Counted from the first letter of the stretch, positions 36,280 to 52,863 are shown. The stretch: 64,000 nucleotides of DNA from Kuschelorhynchus macadamiae (GCA_030620095.1 JAUTXW010002403.1:186001-250000); one strand, 5' to 3'. Numbers and translations are program-made. The notes: a model not told the origin generated them from the letters alone.

Positions 36280-37185
36280 AGATGGATTGAGTAGACTCGG
36301 TTCCTGCGGCTCTATTTCTTCATCCAGTAGATGCAGTATTGAAGTACATAGCATTATACTTGGTCTCCCTAATAAGCGCTCCTCTGGTATAGATGAAATT
36401 CCTCCTTATGCATTAAGAATTTACATGTCATCCACTGTCAACCAATTAATCAGTGCATTTTTGCTGGATATTTTCTAAATGAATTCAAGCTAGACAAGGT
36501 TATTCCTATTTACAAAAAGGGGTTTAAATATAAGGTTAAATATTATAGACCAGTATCACTACTGCCATCTTTGTCGAAAGGTTTTTGAGAGGATTATTCA
36601 CAGACGTATGATGGACTCTTAAAACTTTCACAGTGTTTTCGGAGAATGTCAACGGAACTGACTGGTTGTTTATATTTTGATCTCTCAAAGGCCTTTGATA
36701 TGATTAATTACAACTTATTGCTCCAAAAACTTTACGGCTATGGCATAAGAGGAAGAGGCCATGATTTGTCACTTATCTCAAAGATCGTCGGCAGATGGTG
36801 TGCCTGTCAGGAACATTGTCAAACTTAGTTTTCAGTGACTAGGGAAGTTCCTGAGGGCTCAATTCATGGTCCCTTGCTACTTTTAATTTAAGAGTAAATA
36901 ATATATTCCAATTAGCAGATGACACATCACTGATTACAGCAGATTCATGAGTTTTCCAAATATCAACACTTGGACAGAAACTGGAGGAAAGAATGTTGAA
37001 TTGGTGTACTTACCATAGTTTGACATTAAATATATCATTAAAGACTGGCTTTATATTACTTTCTATGAGGGGAATAAACAACTCCCTTACATTAACATAA
37101 ATGGTAAATCAACTCCTGCAATACCTTTATAAAATTTCTTAAAGATTTTAAAAATTTCATTTTGGAAAAAATTTGAGGGGTTCTT
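36280..37185 (+). pseudogene. LINE reverse transcriptase fragment
   Basis: Reading across frames: LGLPNKRSSGIDEIPPYALR (fingers), a YYRPVSLLPSLSK-like segment (36540), motif A LYFDLSKAFDMINYNLLLQKL (36669 on, in part), then LADDTSLIT (36911-36940) with the catalytic DD. Heavily damaged and 5'-truncated. Same broad type as the other Jockey/CR1-like LINEs here. Confidence 0.75.
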
Positions 37186-37189
37186 CATG

Positions 37190-38452
<1,263 letters not shown>

Positions 38453-38652
38453 ATGATATATTTATTACATGGCAACATAGTCATGCAGAGCTCAAAAAAT
38501 TTCTGACTCACGTAAATTCAATCCACCCCAGAATATAATTTACTCTAGAGTTGGAGGAAAATCACAAACTACCATTTTTAGATGTTTTGGTCACAAAAAA
38601 CATTCCGAATACACCGTGTATGGAAAACCAATACATACAGACAGATATTTAA

Positions 38653-39255
38653 ATGCAAAATCACACCACCCAGCACAAATTCAAACTGTGGGTTTCCCCA
38701 ATAACGAACAACAAGAATTATGAACCGGGAAAGCAACAAGTAGTCTTACTATATGTAAAAGGCACAACAGACAGAATCGGAAGAATTCTTAGGAAACACA
38801 ACATACAAACAATACACAAGCCACAAACAACTATAGGTAAACTATTTGGAAACTCAAAAGATAAAATGAAACTGGAAAACCACGGAGTATACAGTATTCC
38901 GTGCCAGGACTGTGAAAAGTTGTACATGGGGCAAACTAACAGGCGAATATCAGCAAGAGTGGAAGAGCATAAACTCAGAATCAGAAATAAACAAACAACC
39001 TCAGCTTTATTTCTACATCATGAGGAAACCGGCCATAAAATAAATGTCGATGGGTGTAGGGAGATTGCCAATATAGAACATTATAAAACCAGAATAATCC
39101 GAGAAGCCATTGAAATTGAAAAACAAGGTGATTTGAATAAAAGGGACGAATTATTACAACTACCAACAGTATGGAAGACAATAATCGACAAATCTAAAAA
39201 ACGCAAAAACTCAAGCGCAATTAGCGCAACAGTACCAACCGGAAAACATAAATAA
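38653..39255 (+). pseudogene. PLE GIY-YIG endonuclease and linker
   Basis: This 200-codon frame reads LLYVKGTTDRIGRILRKHNI (PLE linker), then GVYSIPCQDCEKLYMGQTNRR (GIY-YIG-like core: GVY...LYMG, with the CxxC pair), RISARVEEHK with the catalytic arginine/glutamate region, and HHEETGHKINV. The C-terminal helix ends in basic KKRKN. The RT part upstream is out of frame. The endonuclease itself is intact. Confidence 0.85.
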
Positions 39256-39298
39256 CGACCAACGCCTGCGCAGATACAACCTTCGGCTCCGAGTGGGG

Positions 39299-39309
39299 GT
39301 ATAAAAGGA
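39299..39309 (+). promoter_or_regulatory. TATA-like box in PLE 3'/pLTR region
   Basis: ggtataaaagg sits in an unusually GC-rich stretch after the endonuclease. PLEs often carry promoter sequence in terminal repeats, so this may be the promoter for a downstream tandem copy. Inference. Confidence 0.35.
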
Positions 39310-39504
39310 AGCGTCGCAGTCACAAACACCTCAGTCTCTATTCGGACGCGAGAAAGAAAGCTTCGAAAATGCCAGACGTGAACCGCTATTCCTGATTTTG
39401 GCGAAAAGTCAGCAAAACTGTTCTTTCACAACGACAGTACTGAACGGATGTACTCCCGGAATGAAAACACATTGTATTTTTCCATCCGTAAAGGACTAAA
39501 AATA

Positions 39505-39887
<383 letters not shown>

Positions 39888-40017
39888 TGGACAAGTCACA
39901 AAATACCGCCGCTGTGACCTCACCACCATTCATGTGCCTGTACACATTCTCAAGGAACCGAAAAATTGATCCCCTGTGTTCGTATTTGTTTGAAAACCAA
40001 ATTAGCTTTCATTGATG

Positions 40018-41269
40018 ATAGTATTTCTTTTCTACCAGACGTGAACCGCTATTCCTGATTTTGACTACTTCCCTTATTGCGTGCAATTAAAATTCTTCTT
40101 GGCTCTTATATAAAGGGCGACTTACCTCTCCAACGTACGATTTACCACACTCGTTTGTATGTATTTCCGGATTTAACTTCGGTTGTTAATATTAAAATAT
40201 CCGATGAAGTACCTGGCATCTTTTCAGATTTTTTCCTTAATATAAGGTATCGTGAGAGGCGGTGAAACTTCTTTTGGATCGGGATTATTTGCGATATAGT
40301 TTTACACAGAATGGTTAAATTGTCCAGGGTATGTGGGCTTTTGGTACACTGTAATTTAGATATCTTCTGCTGATCGTTTATCAAAAACAAGACAATCATA
40401 ACGGAATTTTATTTTTTCCATTGTAAACTTAATATATGTTCTTATGCTGTATAACTGACCTGCCAAATGATTATCGTTGCTATCCAAATAATAAAAGTAT
40501 ATTCACATACTTAAGCCAAGGTTTGACTTGAGCAGTGTTAATTGCATGCTTTTAGAACCACTCCATATCAATAGTGACTACCACCGGAGAGAGAGAGTGA
40601 TTCCATTGGAAGACCGTTTTGAGGATAATTAAAAAATTTTAGATAAAAGTAGAAGTTACCAAAACTTACGTCCAATAGTTCCATCACCCTATCTAGAAGC
40701 AACGTTGTCTCCACTCAACTTTTGCTTAATCATGTTCATTGATTGAAATATCAAAACTAACAAATCCATCTTTTTCTTGATATGATGCCCTTAAGAATAT
40801 TAACAAACTGGTTCGAATTTTGAACAAATGAATGAAGGCTACGGTAATTATGGACACTGAAACATATGACCTGAGGATCGAAGACCGAAGAAATCTTGAC
40901 TAAAGAAAAAATAGAATATTACTAAAATATCCCATAAGCACAATCGGGGGAAAGGTACCTATGCACTTTGTAGATAGTTACCAGTCGAAACGTTGTGAAT
41001 CGGGAAAATTAGAGAGAATGGAAGTCTGACAAAACCAGTCCCGTATTTATTTGAATGTTGTGGTTATTCAAGACTAAATGGTCGGACAGTGAATATGACC
41101 CCTTCTTTACAGAGTGTAACTGATCTATTACTTCCATAGACATATTTAGGGAGACCCTACATCTCATATGTACCACTTTGTTCGGTATAGGGCTTATTAG
41201 TTTTGTAGATTTGCTTACGCTGTGATTGAGAAAAATACATCGGGGTTGTCGCTTTTTAAGCAATCGCAT
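40018..41269 (-). pseudogene. PLE-like remnant, left arm copy
   Basis: Mirror of 44279-45530, described there. The two ORF pairs, 41269-41009 and 40399-40142 (minus), are nearly identical to the right-arm ones. Confidence 0.45.
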
Positions 41270-41874
41270 TATATATAATTAATGAGGTATTACAAAGATT
41301 ATTATACCATCTTAATAATAAGTATTAATATTATCATCAAGCATGGGCGCCGCTAAGATGGAATACCGGTGGAGACGGAAAATTAATAATGTCTTTAAAA
41401 AAATGTCATCCGTTTTGTGTTAGTAACAACTAACTATTATCAACAGATGAAATGTATCAAATCCCCGTAATGGCAAAATTATGCTAATATCTAAAAAAGG
41501 TCATTTCTAATATAAATTGCCCTTGAGTGAGTTTCCCCGGAGGGAGGGGGGCACAGCTTCCCTCCCCTTTGAGACACCTTTTTCAAGTATTTTGTTCTAC
41601 ATAAGGGAGCTGACAACAACCTTTTCAATCAACTAAACCAAAATGATACCATAGACCAAACAACAGTAATAATTTTGACAATGTATGATCTGTGATTACT
41701 TCCCATTTGTATCTCTAAAAATACCCCAGAAATCAGAAAAAAACCTTGTCATAAGAGGGTATTCGCATCGACTCCACTATGTAATAGAGCGTCCTCCGTC
41801 TCTCACTGCTAGGTATCAAATCAGGTTATTTTATAATAGACTAGAAGAGACCTATTTGAAGAACACATAATATA

Positions 41875-43669
<1,795 letters not shown>

Positions 43670-44278
43670 TATATTATGTGTTCTTCAAATAGGTCTCTTC
43701 TAGTCTATTATAAAATAACCTGATTTGATACCTTTAAAGCAGTGAGAGACGGAGGACGCTCTATTACATAGTGGAGTCGATGCGAATACCCTCTTATGAC
43801 AAGGTTTTTTTCTGATTTCTGGGGTATTTATAGAGATACAAATGGGAAGTAATCACAGATCATACATTGTCAAAATTATTACTGTTGTTTGGTCTATTGT
43901 ATCATTTTGGTTTAGTTGATTGAAAAGGTTGTTGTCAGCTCCCTTATGTAGAACAAAATACTTGAAAAAGGTGTCTCAAAGGGGAGGGAAGCTGTGCCCC
44001 CCTCCCTCCGGGGAAACTCACTCAAGGGCAATTTATATTAGAAATGACCTTTTTTAGATATTAGCATAATTTTGCCATTACGGGGATTTGATACATTTCA
44101 TCTGTTGATAATAGTTAGTTGTTACTAACACAAAACGGATGACATTTTTTTAAAGACATTATTAATTTTCCGTCTCCACCGGTATTCCATCTTAGCGGCG
44201 CCCATGCTTGATGATAATATTAATACTTATTATTAAGATGGTATAATAATCTTTATAATACCTCATTAATTATATATA

Positions 44279-45530
44279 ATGCCATTGCTTAAAAAGCGAC
44301 AACCCCGATGTATTTTTCTCAATCACAGCGTAAGCAAATCTACAAAACTAATAAGCCCTATACCGAACAAAGTGGTACATATGAGATGTAGGGTCTCCCT
44401 AAATATGTCTATAGAAGTAATAGATCAGTTACACTCTGTAAAGAAGGGGTCATATTCACTGTCCGACCATTTAGTCTTGAATAACCACAACATTCAAATA
44501 AATACGGGACTGGTTTTGTCAGACTTCCATTCTCTCTAATTTTCCCGATTCACAACGTTTCGACTGGTAACTATCTACAAAGTGCATAGGTACCTTTCCC
44601 TCGATTGTGCTTATGGGATATTTTAGTAATATTCTATATTTTCTTTAGTCAAGATTTCTTCGGTCTTCGATCCTCAGGTCATATGTTTCGGTGTCCATAA
44701 TTACCGTAGCCTTCATTCATTTGTTCAAAATTCGAACCAGTTTGTTAATATTCTTAAGGGCATCATATCAAGAAAAAGATGGATTTGTTAGTTTTGATAT
44801 TTCAATCAATGAACATGATTAAGCAAAAGTTGAGTGGAGACAACGTTGCTTCTAGATAGGGTGATGGAACTATTGGCCGTAAGTTTTGGTAACTTCTACT
44901 TTTATCTAAAATTTTTTAATTATCCTCAAAACGGTCTTCCAATGGAATCACTCTCTCTCTCCGGTGGTAGTCACTATTGATATGGAGTGGTTCTAAAAGC
45001 ATGCAATTAACACTGCTCAAGTCAAACCTTGGCTTAAGTATGTGAATATACTTTTATTATTTGGATAGCAACGATAATCATTTGGCAGGTCAGTTATACA
45101 GCATAAGAACATATATTAAGTTTACAACGGAAAAAATAAAATTCCGTTATGATTGTCTTGTTTTTGATAAACGATCAGCAGAAGATATCTAAATTACAGT
45201 GTACCAAAAGCCCACATACCCTGGACAATTTAACCATTCTGTGTAAAACTATATCGCAAATAATCCCGATCCAAAAGAAGTTTCACCGCCTCTCACGATA
45301 CCTTATATTAAGGAAAAAATCTGAAAAGATGCCAGGTACTTCATCGCATATTTTAATATTAACAACCGAAGTTAAATCCGGAAATACATACAAACGAGTG
45401 TGGTAAATCGTACGTTGGAGAGGTAAGTCGCCCTTTATATAAGAGCCAAGAAGAATTTTAATTGCACGCAATAAGGGAAGTAGTCAAAATCAGGAATAGC
45501 GGTTCACGTCTGGTAGGAAAGAAATACTAT
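44279..45530 (+). pseudogene. PLE-like remnant, right arm copy
   Basis: At 45149-45440 the frame reads ILCKTISQIIPIQKK and, across a frame change, text resembling the PLE linker, then ECGKSYVGEVSRPLY, which resembles the GIY-YIG core of PLE endonucleases. The 86-codon frame at 44279-44539 is not recognised. The end, gaatagcggttcacgtctgg, is the complement of 39369-39394 in the neighbouring PLE 3' part, which supports a PLE origin. Confidence 0.5.
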
Positions 45531-45589
45531 CATCAATGAAAGCTAATTTGGTTTTCAAACAAATACGAACACAGGGGATCAATTTTTCG

Positions 45590-46906
45590 GTTCCTTGAGA
45601 ATGTGTACAGGCACATGAATGGTGGTGAGGTCACAGCGGCGGTATTTTGTGACTTGTCCAAGGTTTTTGATTGTGTGAGTTATGAGATACTGCTGCGAAA
45701 ACTGCAGAACTAGGGATTTAGGGGTGTTTGGTATGGGTCATATCTTGAGGGACGGAGTCAGCGGGTGTTTGTGGGGTCATTGGCATCAGAGAATAGAAAT
45801 ATCACTTGCAGTGTACCATGTTGACTCTAGGGTAATGTTTACTCTTTTTGCTGACGACAACACAGTTTTATAGAACACAGAAACAACTGAATCGTCTAAT
45901 TTCTGGTGACTTAGTCAGGATAAGGGAGTGGTTTGATGCAAATCAACTCTTTCTCAACAATGATAAGACTTATGTCATGGGTTTTAAGCATAAGGCAAGT
46001 CTGACTCCATTTACATCTGCTTGTCTTTCAAACAGTAATGAAGTTAAGTTCTTGGGGCTGTTGCTGGACTGTGGCTTGAGGTTTCAGGGTCATGTTGCAT
46101 TCTTGCGCAAGAAATTAGCTTCCGCTTGTTATGCAATAAGAACGATAGTGGGAGAGTTAGATGCAACGGTTGGCAAGTCTATTTTGCTTTGGTGGAAACG
46201 AGGTTGCATTATGGAATTGCATTTTTGCGTTTATGCAACCAGGGTCTGCTTCAAACTATTTTCATTTTACAAAAACGTGCAATCAGATATTTATGTAAGG
46301 CAAAACCGAGAGATTCTTGTAGACCTTTGTTCAAATAACGAATATTGACACTAACATCTCTGTTCATTATGGAGACAGTTAGCCTAGTGTTCAAGATCAA
46401 AAATGTATTATTGCAGCCCAATCCAGCTTATCTTACAAGACAAACAAGTGAGCTACCACTTCCAATTCCAACTTCTGCACTCACAAAGAAATCTCCGATT
46501 TATGAAAGTAGGAAAATATTTAATCATCTGCCAGTTCACATTAGGTCTCTACCTACAATTTATGTTTAGGAATTAAAAAATAGGCGGCTAAATAAGGCCT
46601 ATTATGATCTATCTGACTGTTTTGGAGGCAGTTTTGAATAAATTACTATATGTATATGTATATAAATATATGTGATTAGTCTTTTTACAATTGTACTGAG
46701 TATTTATTTTAGTTCGCCGACATAACTCAGACTTTGTTCTGTATTAATTTCTACTTATATTTTAATTTAGGTTAATTTATCTGTTTGTGGTTGCCCAGGT
46801 ATACAGCCATATTTTAATAATTCTTATATATTTTTTACATTTATTTTGTTGCATTGTCAATAGGATTTTTTGTATCTTTGGACATTAAAGCTTTTTTGAC
46901 TTTGAC
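45590..46906 (+). mobile_element. Jockey/CR1-type LINE, 5'-truncated
   Basis: It starts at the RT motif A region and ends at tttttgactttgactttg (46889-46906), sharing that tail with the LINE ending at 31243. Its first ~70 bases are also in the left palindrome arm (39888-39959, inverted). Confidence 0.8.
45594..46569 (+). pseudogene. LINE reverse transcriptase, 3' part, broken
   Basis: Text includes GGEVTAAVFCDLSKVFDCV (motif A), then, after several frame changes, FADDN-like text at 45848-45862, NNDKTYVMGFKHK and VKFLGLLLDCGLRFQGH (thumb), and the C-terminal segment with KKSPIYESRKIFNHLP (46486 on). Motif B is not intact. Inactive. Confidence 0.75.
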
Positions 46907-48456
46907 TTTGGAAGCAGCACTGGCGAAGAGAAAGTTCATAGAAAGGAATCCATGTATTTTCAATAAGCTTAGCATCGATATTTCAAAAATAAGGAAGTCG
47001 TTTTTTTCTTAAAATAACCTCCTTAAACTTCAAAGTTCAGGTAAATGGGAGACAGAAACTTCATGCAGTACCGCAAATGACTAGTTTATAAGATCATGGC
47101 TTTAGAATTAGTATTTAGTTTATACTTTGAAGATTCATTTGATATGATGAGAAACCGAAAAATTAAAGAGAACCGACAGAACGAGTTTAGTGAAAATTGT
47201 GCATTGTCAATCACCTTCAAAAAATGGTTAAATAATTCGATCAAAATAACCTAGTTACCGTTGTTGTTCAATAAGATATTAGATGGTATTAAGATATCGA
47301 GTTAATTGTCGCAGATCTGACTCTTCCTAGCTGATAATTCATATTTTTTAAATGTCAGTTTATCATTTTTATTCTTAAACTAAAAAAACCCTTCAAACGG
47401 TGTATTCGTGACATAAAACAAAATCATTAAACTTAGTATATTTTAATATGTCAATACAACAACAATAATAATAATAATAATACATTTATTGTAAATATGA
47501 AACCAAAGTCATTAATAGCCAAGTTTGAGTTTCTTAAAAAAAAAACAAATAGCAAAACCATAAGCAAATCAAACAAACAAATAAAATTTTATAAAAAAAA
47601 ACAAAAATTACCTTGTAGCGTGATAAAAACTTGAAATCACCTCTGTCTGGGAAATAACTGTGCAAAATACCTTGATGAAAAAAAAAATGAAATGATTAAA
47701 ATGAAATGCAAACACAAAAGCACCAAACAATACAATAAAAAGCAAAAGCTTAGTGCATATGATTAAATGAAAGCTGTGCATATATTTTTTAAATAATCCC
47801 GATTCGTTATTTATTACCATTATTTAAATATAGCCGAATGGGAGAAATAGAACCAATATAATATGATAAGACGATAAAGAAAATTAAAATAAAAACCAAA
47901 ATAAAAAAGCAGTTTCATTTTATTATAGTCAACAGGGTACCAATTGCGTATTTTTAATTTGCACCTGATCTAACGTCATATGCAGGTTAAAATCTAAGAT
48001 GAACAAAAATATAACCATATATTTCGTCATACGGACGCTAACCAAAAATATAGTCAGATAATTCAATCCATTTTATAATATTTTCTTGTGTATTTGTCAA
48101 TAATATATAATTATATATTTCCATCACTAATAAACGAAAAGAAGCATTAGAGAGGAGTCTATCTTTGATCAACGTGGTAAAATGAAAGTCCAAAATATTG
48201 GTGCTAGAAGAGCCCATCTTTACCCTCATACACAAATTCCGTCCGCATTTCACAAATAGCAACAATTCATATATTTATGACGTCAGCTTGGAGTACAAAT
48301 TAAAAATATGCTTCATAATTACCAGGCATTAGAATATTTCTTTATACGAGGTGCACTCAAAATATCAAGAGATTAGTGATATATAAGAAGTTGTAAAATG
48401 GCAAAACGTTTGCAAAATATTTTTTATTTCGAATATAAAATAAAATTGTATCTCAC
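46907..48456. other. CARMIL intron or downstream DNA; simple repeats
   Basis: It contains an (AAT)n run at 47463-47482 followed by tacatttattg, which looks like the reversed 3' tail of a retroposon, and a MITE-like tip (tacgaggtgcactcaaaa, 48344). I found no further CARMIL exon here. Confidence 0.4.
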
Positions 48457-48702
48457 CTGTCCTTTTCAATTTGATATCCTTTGCCAATCGTCGATCAATC
48501 GAACTGGATTCTGAACTATCCAACGCCTCAGCCGAGTCGGGAGTGTTTCCGGTCGAGTTGTTCGGCGAGGAACCGTCGCTCAAAAGGCTCAGATCCGCCG
48601 TTTTCGATTCGGTGTTGGTAACCATCGACCAAGGGCGGGGCTTTTGTGAAACGGCCGGAGAAGGCTTCAGTTTCAGGTGTCTCGCTGGGTCCATAGATTC
48701 TT
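48457..48702 (-). CDS. CARMIL: CARMIL internal exon (disordered C-terminal region)
   Basis: Flanked by an AG acceptor (tattgcaatag side at 48703) and GT donor (gtgagat), phase 1 on both sides, 246 nt. It encodes SMDPARHLKLKPSPAVSQKP, RPWSMV, then a Ser/Thr/Asp-rich stretch (LSLLSDGSSPNNSTGNTPDS) and DRRLAKDIKLKR. It is GC-rich against a very AT-rich setting, the usual sign of purifying selection. The QKPRP patch and SP/TP sites fit the proline-rich, phosphorylatable tail of CARMIL, which binds SH3 domains and membranes. A further exon must follow to the left, since the donor is good. Confidence 0.75.
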
Positions 48703-49465
48703 CTATTGCAAAAAGAAGAAGTAAATTAAAATACTTTAAAACCTAAGCCAAATATAGTTTCCTGACACACAAAAGAAAATGTTCAAAAAATTTCACATTA
48801 ATAGTCTTCAAAATACATATCTCGTAGATAATCAATTTTTGACGGAAAATAAAGGTAACATAGAACATAATAAATAAGGATGTAAAAAAGGCCAATATGC
48901 TAAATATTGCTTTTCCAAACTGACACGGTTAAAAAAAGTGTTTTTATAACCTAGATGAGAATAGTCACAATAGAAAAAATAATTATTAGTTCTTAGTGTA
49001 AAACTTTTACGTTGAATTTTTTTTAAATTCATTATTATGTAAATGGCTATCAGCTTTTTATTAAAAAAATACATGGTACATTTTACAGGTAGCTCCAAAA
49101 TCAGACCTAAACAACTTAATTTGTGAGAAACTCCAGTGCATTTAGCAGAAACAAAATATGGTGATAAGGGATTAGCCTTTAAAAAAATGTCAATGAGAAA
49201 TATTTTAATAATTTTATTTAATCTTTTAATAACTTTGTTTTGCCTGGGAATTTCAATAATTTGGAAACGGTACGAGATACAAAGTCGTTTAAATGGGGGC
49301 AAAGCTGCGTATTTAAAGCTCAATAGTATACTTTGGAGAAATTTATAAAAATATCAGTACTTCCTAAGAAATATGTAAAAACCGAAAAAAATTAAATTTC
49401 ATTTTTTTGTCACTTTATTTGAAATTATTTTTTAACATTTTACACTTCTAATACAATTTTTTACC
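48703..49465. other. CARMIL intron sequence
   Basis: AT-rich intron; the 163-codon minus-strand frame 48832-49323 resembles nothing known. Confidence 0.4.
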
Positions 49466-49467
49466 CT

Positions 49468-50112
49468 CAATAAAACTGTAACCTCTGATTTTAATTTCAA
49501 CGTTTCTTCCACTAACGATGATCATCAGATCAGCTTTTTTAAATACGGTCTTGTATTTTTTCTTGCAGTTTCTTTGTTAACTCAAATGCTTACTACTATG
49601 TCAGTTTAATGTCCTTAAATACTTTTCGAGCCTAATAAAATATGTTTAATAATTTCAATGAATGTGTTTTAATTTCTCTTTATTGTTTATGTTTGTAATA
49701 ATGATATCTGAATTAATTTAAAAATTAAGAAAACTTTATCGGTTATGGTTGCCGTGAATGGTCAACATATATCCATTTGTCATAACATAATGATTTCTTA
49801 ATATGATTGCAATCTGCCTCTAAAATGGATTATGGTCGACTCTAAATTTCCTTATTAACATTAACATTAATTTAAAAGACCCCATAAACAAAATGAATAA
49901 TTACTGTTTCTTAAATCTTAAAAAGAAAAAAATTGTTGAAGTTGCTGAAGATGTTTTATTAGGATTGTAACGTTTTAATGCAATTAAACTAATATTGTAG
50001 TAGGAGGTAAAGAGCATTGGGGTTTATAAAACTGTAATTTAAAAAAGTTGATGTGATGACCATAACCAGCAGAGAAAACGTTGAAATTAAACTCTAAGGT
50101 TATAGTTTTATA
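49468..50112. mobile_element. ~645-bp MITE with ~45-bp inverted ends
   Basis: The left end reads ataaaactgtaacctctg, then ttttaatttcaacgtttct; the right end contains gaaaacgttgaaattaaac, then tctaaggttatagttttat, its inverted copy with few mismatches. Non-coding interior, inside a CARMIL intron. Confidence 0.65.
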
Positions 50113-50449
50113 CTAGACAAGAGGTTGAAATATGACTGTAAAGTTTATTTTAAATTATTATTTTTCAAATAGAATCAGAAAAATATAATAAAATTTTATT
50201 TAAAATAATTTTTCAGTATTTTGGAATATCTTAGGAAATACTCGGAATGTTGTAAATTTCCTGAAGGTATATTATATATCTTGCCGTTTGCCTTCCAGTT
50301 TGTAATACCCTTTACTCTCAGATTAAATAAAGAATAAACGCAACCATCCATTGATAAGTAACAAAATAAAAGGAGAGAACAAGTATATTTATCAATGACA
50401 TACGTAGTTACAACATAAATAAACAAGTTGTCAGAAATTTAATTTTAAA

Positions 50450-50745
50450 AACGCAGCTCTGAATACACGTTAGAAGATATCAAGAAAATATATGAGGCGC
50501 AATACCAGAAATTTGTAAGATATGAGCGAAATGTCGAAAATTTCAACGAAGATGCGCTACTTGCGTTTTTCACGGATAAATCTAGGACTTATTCACCTTC
50601 GACGTTTTGGGCTCATTATTCTATGCTAAAAACTATGCTCAACAAATAATATCAAGAAAAAAAAATCACAAGCTAATTGCCTTGCTGAAAAGAAGAAAAG
50701 AAGGATATAAGTCAAAAAAAGCCAATCTAAACATAAGTAAATAAA
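50450..50745 (+). pseudogene. Crypton-type tyrosine recombinase fragment
   Basis: The frame reads LEDIKKIYEAQYQKFVRYER, NVENFNEDALLAFFTDKSR and TYSPSTFWAHYSMLKTMLN, then a stop; after a frame change, NHKLIALLKRRKEGYKSKKA. This pattern (FF/YF ... Y.PSTLW..YSMLK ... L..FLKR...GY..KK) is the N-terminal core-binding domain of Crypton-like tyrosine recombinases and their domesticated relatives. The catalytic domain is absent. The family match rests on pattern memory. Confidence 0.55.
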
Positions 50746-50830
50746 TTTGTTCAATTTTTTATTTATGTGTTGCTAAGATACATTTTAGTCCTTCGGGACT
50801 AAAGAATATACAAAAAAATATCTAAATTTA

Positions 50831-50833
<3 letters not shown>

Positions 50834-50891
<58 letters not shown>
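50834..50891. repeat. (TA)n microsatellite, 58 bp
   Basis: Pure TA run just left of the mariner element end. Confidence 0.95.
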
Positions 50892-50895
<4 letters not shown>

Positions 50896-51660
50896 TGGTA
50901 CCACAAATGCCAAAAACCATGTTTTTCCACCCGTGAATCTCGAATCTCTTCGTACGAACATTGAACAACAATTGAATAACGTTTCAAGTTTCCCCGTAAA
51001 TGACCGTGACTTCGTTATTTTAAATGGAACACCCTGTATATTTTGTTTTTTGAACTCTCTTAACAATTCTAAACAAAACTTTTGTATAACATAACCTATC
51101 TCTAAAATGTATACTTTTCCAAATAAAGCCCCTTAAAAATATGCCATAATTCCCACTTAATTGTTTTTTATGGAAAAACGGAGTAGGCCAGGATAAAAAC
51201 AATCACGGTTATTTACTCTTTATACAAGTCTGCATCCAACAAAATGTAAAAAAAGAAAATGTTCCGAGGTTAAAAAAATGCGTTTTTCTTAAATCGATTT
51301 TTCAAGTTTTGATCACACCCTATACCATAACGGATCAACTGACTGTTTTCGCTTTGGATAAATATTAACATCATAAGCATAGATAGGTAACCTATTTTCA
51401 ATGTTGCAGTTTATGAAAGTTAAGTTAATGATAACAACCTAGTGTGACAACTATCTGTAAACAAAGTTTTGGTAAAATTAAAATAATTATTAAAATTATT
51501 AGCCTTGACAGGGGTTGCAATGGTTTTTAAAAACAATTGAATTTTGGCAAGTAACTTCTACCACTTGTGGGCTTGGCAAATTGTTGCACTTTTTGTAAAT
51601 TCTCATGCTTCATTTGGTGTCTTTATTGGTGTAGACTAAAAGTTGTTTATAATCTCTTTA

Positions 51661-52350
51661 AAATGGCAAGTTTCACAAGGGCGGAACAAATAGATATGCT
51701 TCTCGTTTATGGCTAGTGCTTGCAAAATAAAAGGCACGCTCAAACACTCTACGCAGAGCGATACCTCGACAGAAACCAACTCTGCTATGCCTATTTTCCG
51801 TGGCTGGTACAATATTTGAAAACAGTTCCCCAAAAGGAAAATGAGGGAAAGTTCATTAATATTTAAAAAGCAGAAATAAACGTTCTGGCATGTGTGAATG
51901 CTGATCCAAGTATTTCTACTCGCTAAATTGAAAGTGAAGTTGAAGGCCCAATATTTTTTAATGAGCCCCTTACAGCACAAACTTATTTGAACTTTCTAGA
52001 AACAACAGTTACCGATTTTTTGGACAATTTATCTCTTGCAGAAATTCCCAACATCTACTTTCAACAAGATAGTGCACCCGCTCATAATGCTCGAATGGGT
52101 GTAAATTATTTAAATGACAGCTTTGTGGACCAATGAATAGGAACAAATGGACCTGTAAGGTGGCCAGCAGGTTCGCCTGATTTGACACCTCTAGATTTTT
52201 TCTTCTGTCATATTAAAGAAAAAGTCTATTTATCTCAACCTGAAAATTTGGACATTTTAAGAAATCGAATTATTAGTACTATTAATATTAGTATAACTCA
52301 AAAACAAAAAGTAATACGGAAAATTGTTGTAAAATGTGAAACATGTGTAT
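51661..52350 (+). pseudogene. DUF4817/mariner-like transposase with internal deletion
   Basis: The N-terminus MASFTRAEQIDMLLVYG and AERYLDRNQ is the DUF4817 helix-turn-helix. The frame has a stop after VYG. After about 51925 the text jumps to GPIFFNEPLTAQTYLNFLE, then FQQDSAPAHNAR (second catalytic D) and SPDLTPLDFFF (third D). The first catalytic D and about 100-150 residues around it are missing. Inactive. Confidence 0.8.
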
Positions 52351-52863
52351 TGAACAAGAAGGTCGTGTTTTTGAAAATATTAATTACGATTAAGTACGTT
52401 TTTTTTTCTATTTCTTTTATTATTAGTTAATATTAATCATCTCTAGGTATAATAAAGTTCATTTGTTTTCACCTTATCATATTCGTTTCTTTTCTTTAAT
52501 TTAAATGAATTAAAAGAGAATTCCTTTGAACAGTTGATTATTTTGAATCCATGACCAACTTTGCCGGTGGTATAATTAAATAAGTGCTAGTAATATTCAT
52601 TTTCGCTTTAGATGAGCATTAACAACACGAAAATAGGGTATCAAATTTTCAAGTTTGTAGCGGTCTATGAAAGTCGAATTTGTCATATGTGGATAAAGAA
52701 TAAAAAAATAGGATTGGGTAGCAAAGGTTTTATTCCAGTCAGTTGACCCGTTATGGTACAAGATCTGATCAAAACTTGAAAAATCGATTTGCGAAAAACA
52801 CATTTTTTTTAACTCGGAACATTTTCTTTTTTGACATTTTGTTGGATGAAGGCTTGAATAAAG

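Noticed and set aside
39376..39410. Hammerhead in the 3' part of the PLE ending near 39500 (cctgattttggcgaaaagtcag)
   Set aside because: CTGA/TCAG forms a simple hairpin, but the CUGANGA core is absent.
48471..48746. 91-codon plus-strand frame
   Set aside because: It is the antisense shadow of the CARMIL exon at 48457-48702.
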